From positions 62,001-126,000 of the forward strand of contig JABMLP010000038.1 of assembly GCA_013176395.1 (NCBI GenBank): 64,000 nucleotides of DNA, read 5' to 3'. Shown one piece after another: positions 63,919-64,000 of the stretch. The notes under the pieces are model-generated. The model did not search any database and was not told the origin of the DNA. It was given only the letters and a program-made list of their open reading frames with translations. How positions within the stretch are numbered: position 1 is the stretch's first letter; every line of letters starts with the position of its first letter. Source of the DNA: Venturia oleaginea (Eukaryota; Ascomycota; Dothideomycetes; Venturiales; Venturiaceae). The translations under genes and the position numbers were made by a program.

Positions 63919-64000
63919 GAAGGGGGGGTGATGTGACGGCATGGCATGGTGGCCATATTTGTCACATGACAACGTATCCCAGCCACACTTGCGAGAGGAA
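63919..64000 (+). repeat. Gypsy-3 polypurine tract and start of 3' LTR
   Basis: 'gaagggggggtga' at 63919-63931 fits a polypurine tract. The LTR begins TGTGACGGC at 63932 and matches 59925 onward; it is cut by the window edge. Confidence 0.85.

Larger units (their letters stand above)
59925..64000 (+). mobile_element. Gypsy-3: internally deleted Ty3/gypsy chromovirus
   Basis: 180-bp 5' LTR (59925-60104) and the start of the 3' LTR at 63932 (running off the window), preceded by a purine tract. It retains Gag, protease and the integrase C-terminus plus chromodomain, but RT, RNase H and the integrase core are gone. It is inserted into the right palindrome arm. It is the same family as the G4 gag at 1-310 and 4284-4485. 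Confidence 0.9.

Overview
The window looks like a gene-poor, transposon-packed region of a filamentous ascomycete (Pezizomycotina) nuclear genome. The evidence is short 45-60 nt introns with GT..AG ends, fungal-type host genes (secreted DUF8021-like protein, GMC oxidoreductase, APH-fold kinase-like protein, a fungal YHWxFLIGPK family), and fungal Ty3/gypsy chromoviruses, Ty1/copia, pogo/Fot, Tc1 and CACTA transposons. No rRNA, tRNA, CRISPR or prokaryotic operon was seen. The species cannot be named from the sequence alone.

Layout. 1-4485: a Ty3/gypsy gag on the minus strand ('G4'), split by a Copia element (Copia-1, 311-4283, 100-bp LTRs, TSD GCTTG). 4486-16674: a rearranged block of nested elements: two copies of a ~175-bp solo LTR or MITE in inverted orientation (4627-4797, 15300-15477), two inverted copies of a non-LTR-like element with an (AATC)n tail (4846-6450, 14010-15261), a chromovirus between them (Gypsy-1, 6451-13548), a broken Tc1-like gene and a broken pogo transposase. 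16983-20257: two host genes (secreted protein; GMC oxidoreductase with four exons). 20640-28979: pogo fragments, a third (AATC)n element with perfect TSD, a decayed copia 5' end, a 4-kb degenerate C/A-rich tract holding a solo copia LTR, and a second pogo pseudogene. 29220-34142: two host genes, an apparently intact Tc1 (DD34E) transposon with TA target site, and a decayed hypothetical gene. 34529-39691: a complete CACTA transposon. 39692-44937: an ABCC-transporter fragment, a Copia-1-like integrase fragment, and the 5' half of Copia-2.

The dominant structure is a near-perfect palindrome centred near 44,937. The left arm (36147-44937) is repeated in inverse order at 44938-53538 and, after a chromovirus insertion, at 59721-59924. 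Gypsy-2 (53539-59720, TSD AGAGA, LTRs differing at one base of 332) and Gypsy-3 (from 59925, running off the window) inserted only into the right arm, so both are younger than the duplication.

Most coding sequence belongs to mobile elements, many of which are broken or lack reverse transcriptase. The most notable items are the palindrome; an antisense, apparently spliced gene inside Gypsy-1 whose product has an exact Zn(2)Cys(6) spacing; an inversion that can be read from one solo element's target-site duplication lying split across ~10.7 kb; and a frame-independent heptamer (YGYRCGA) strongly over-represented along Copia-2.
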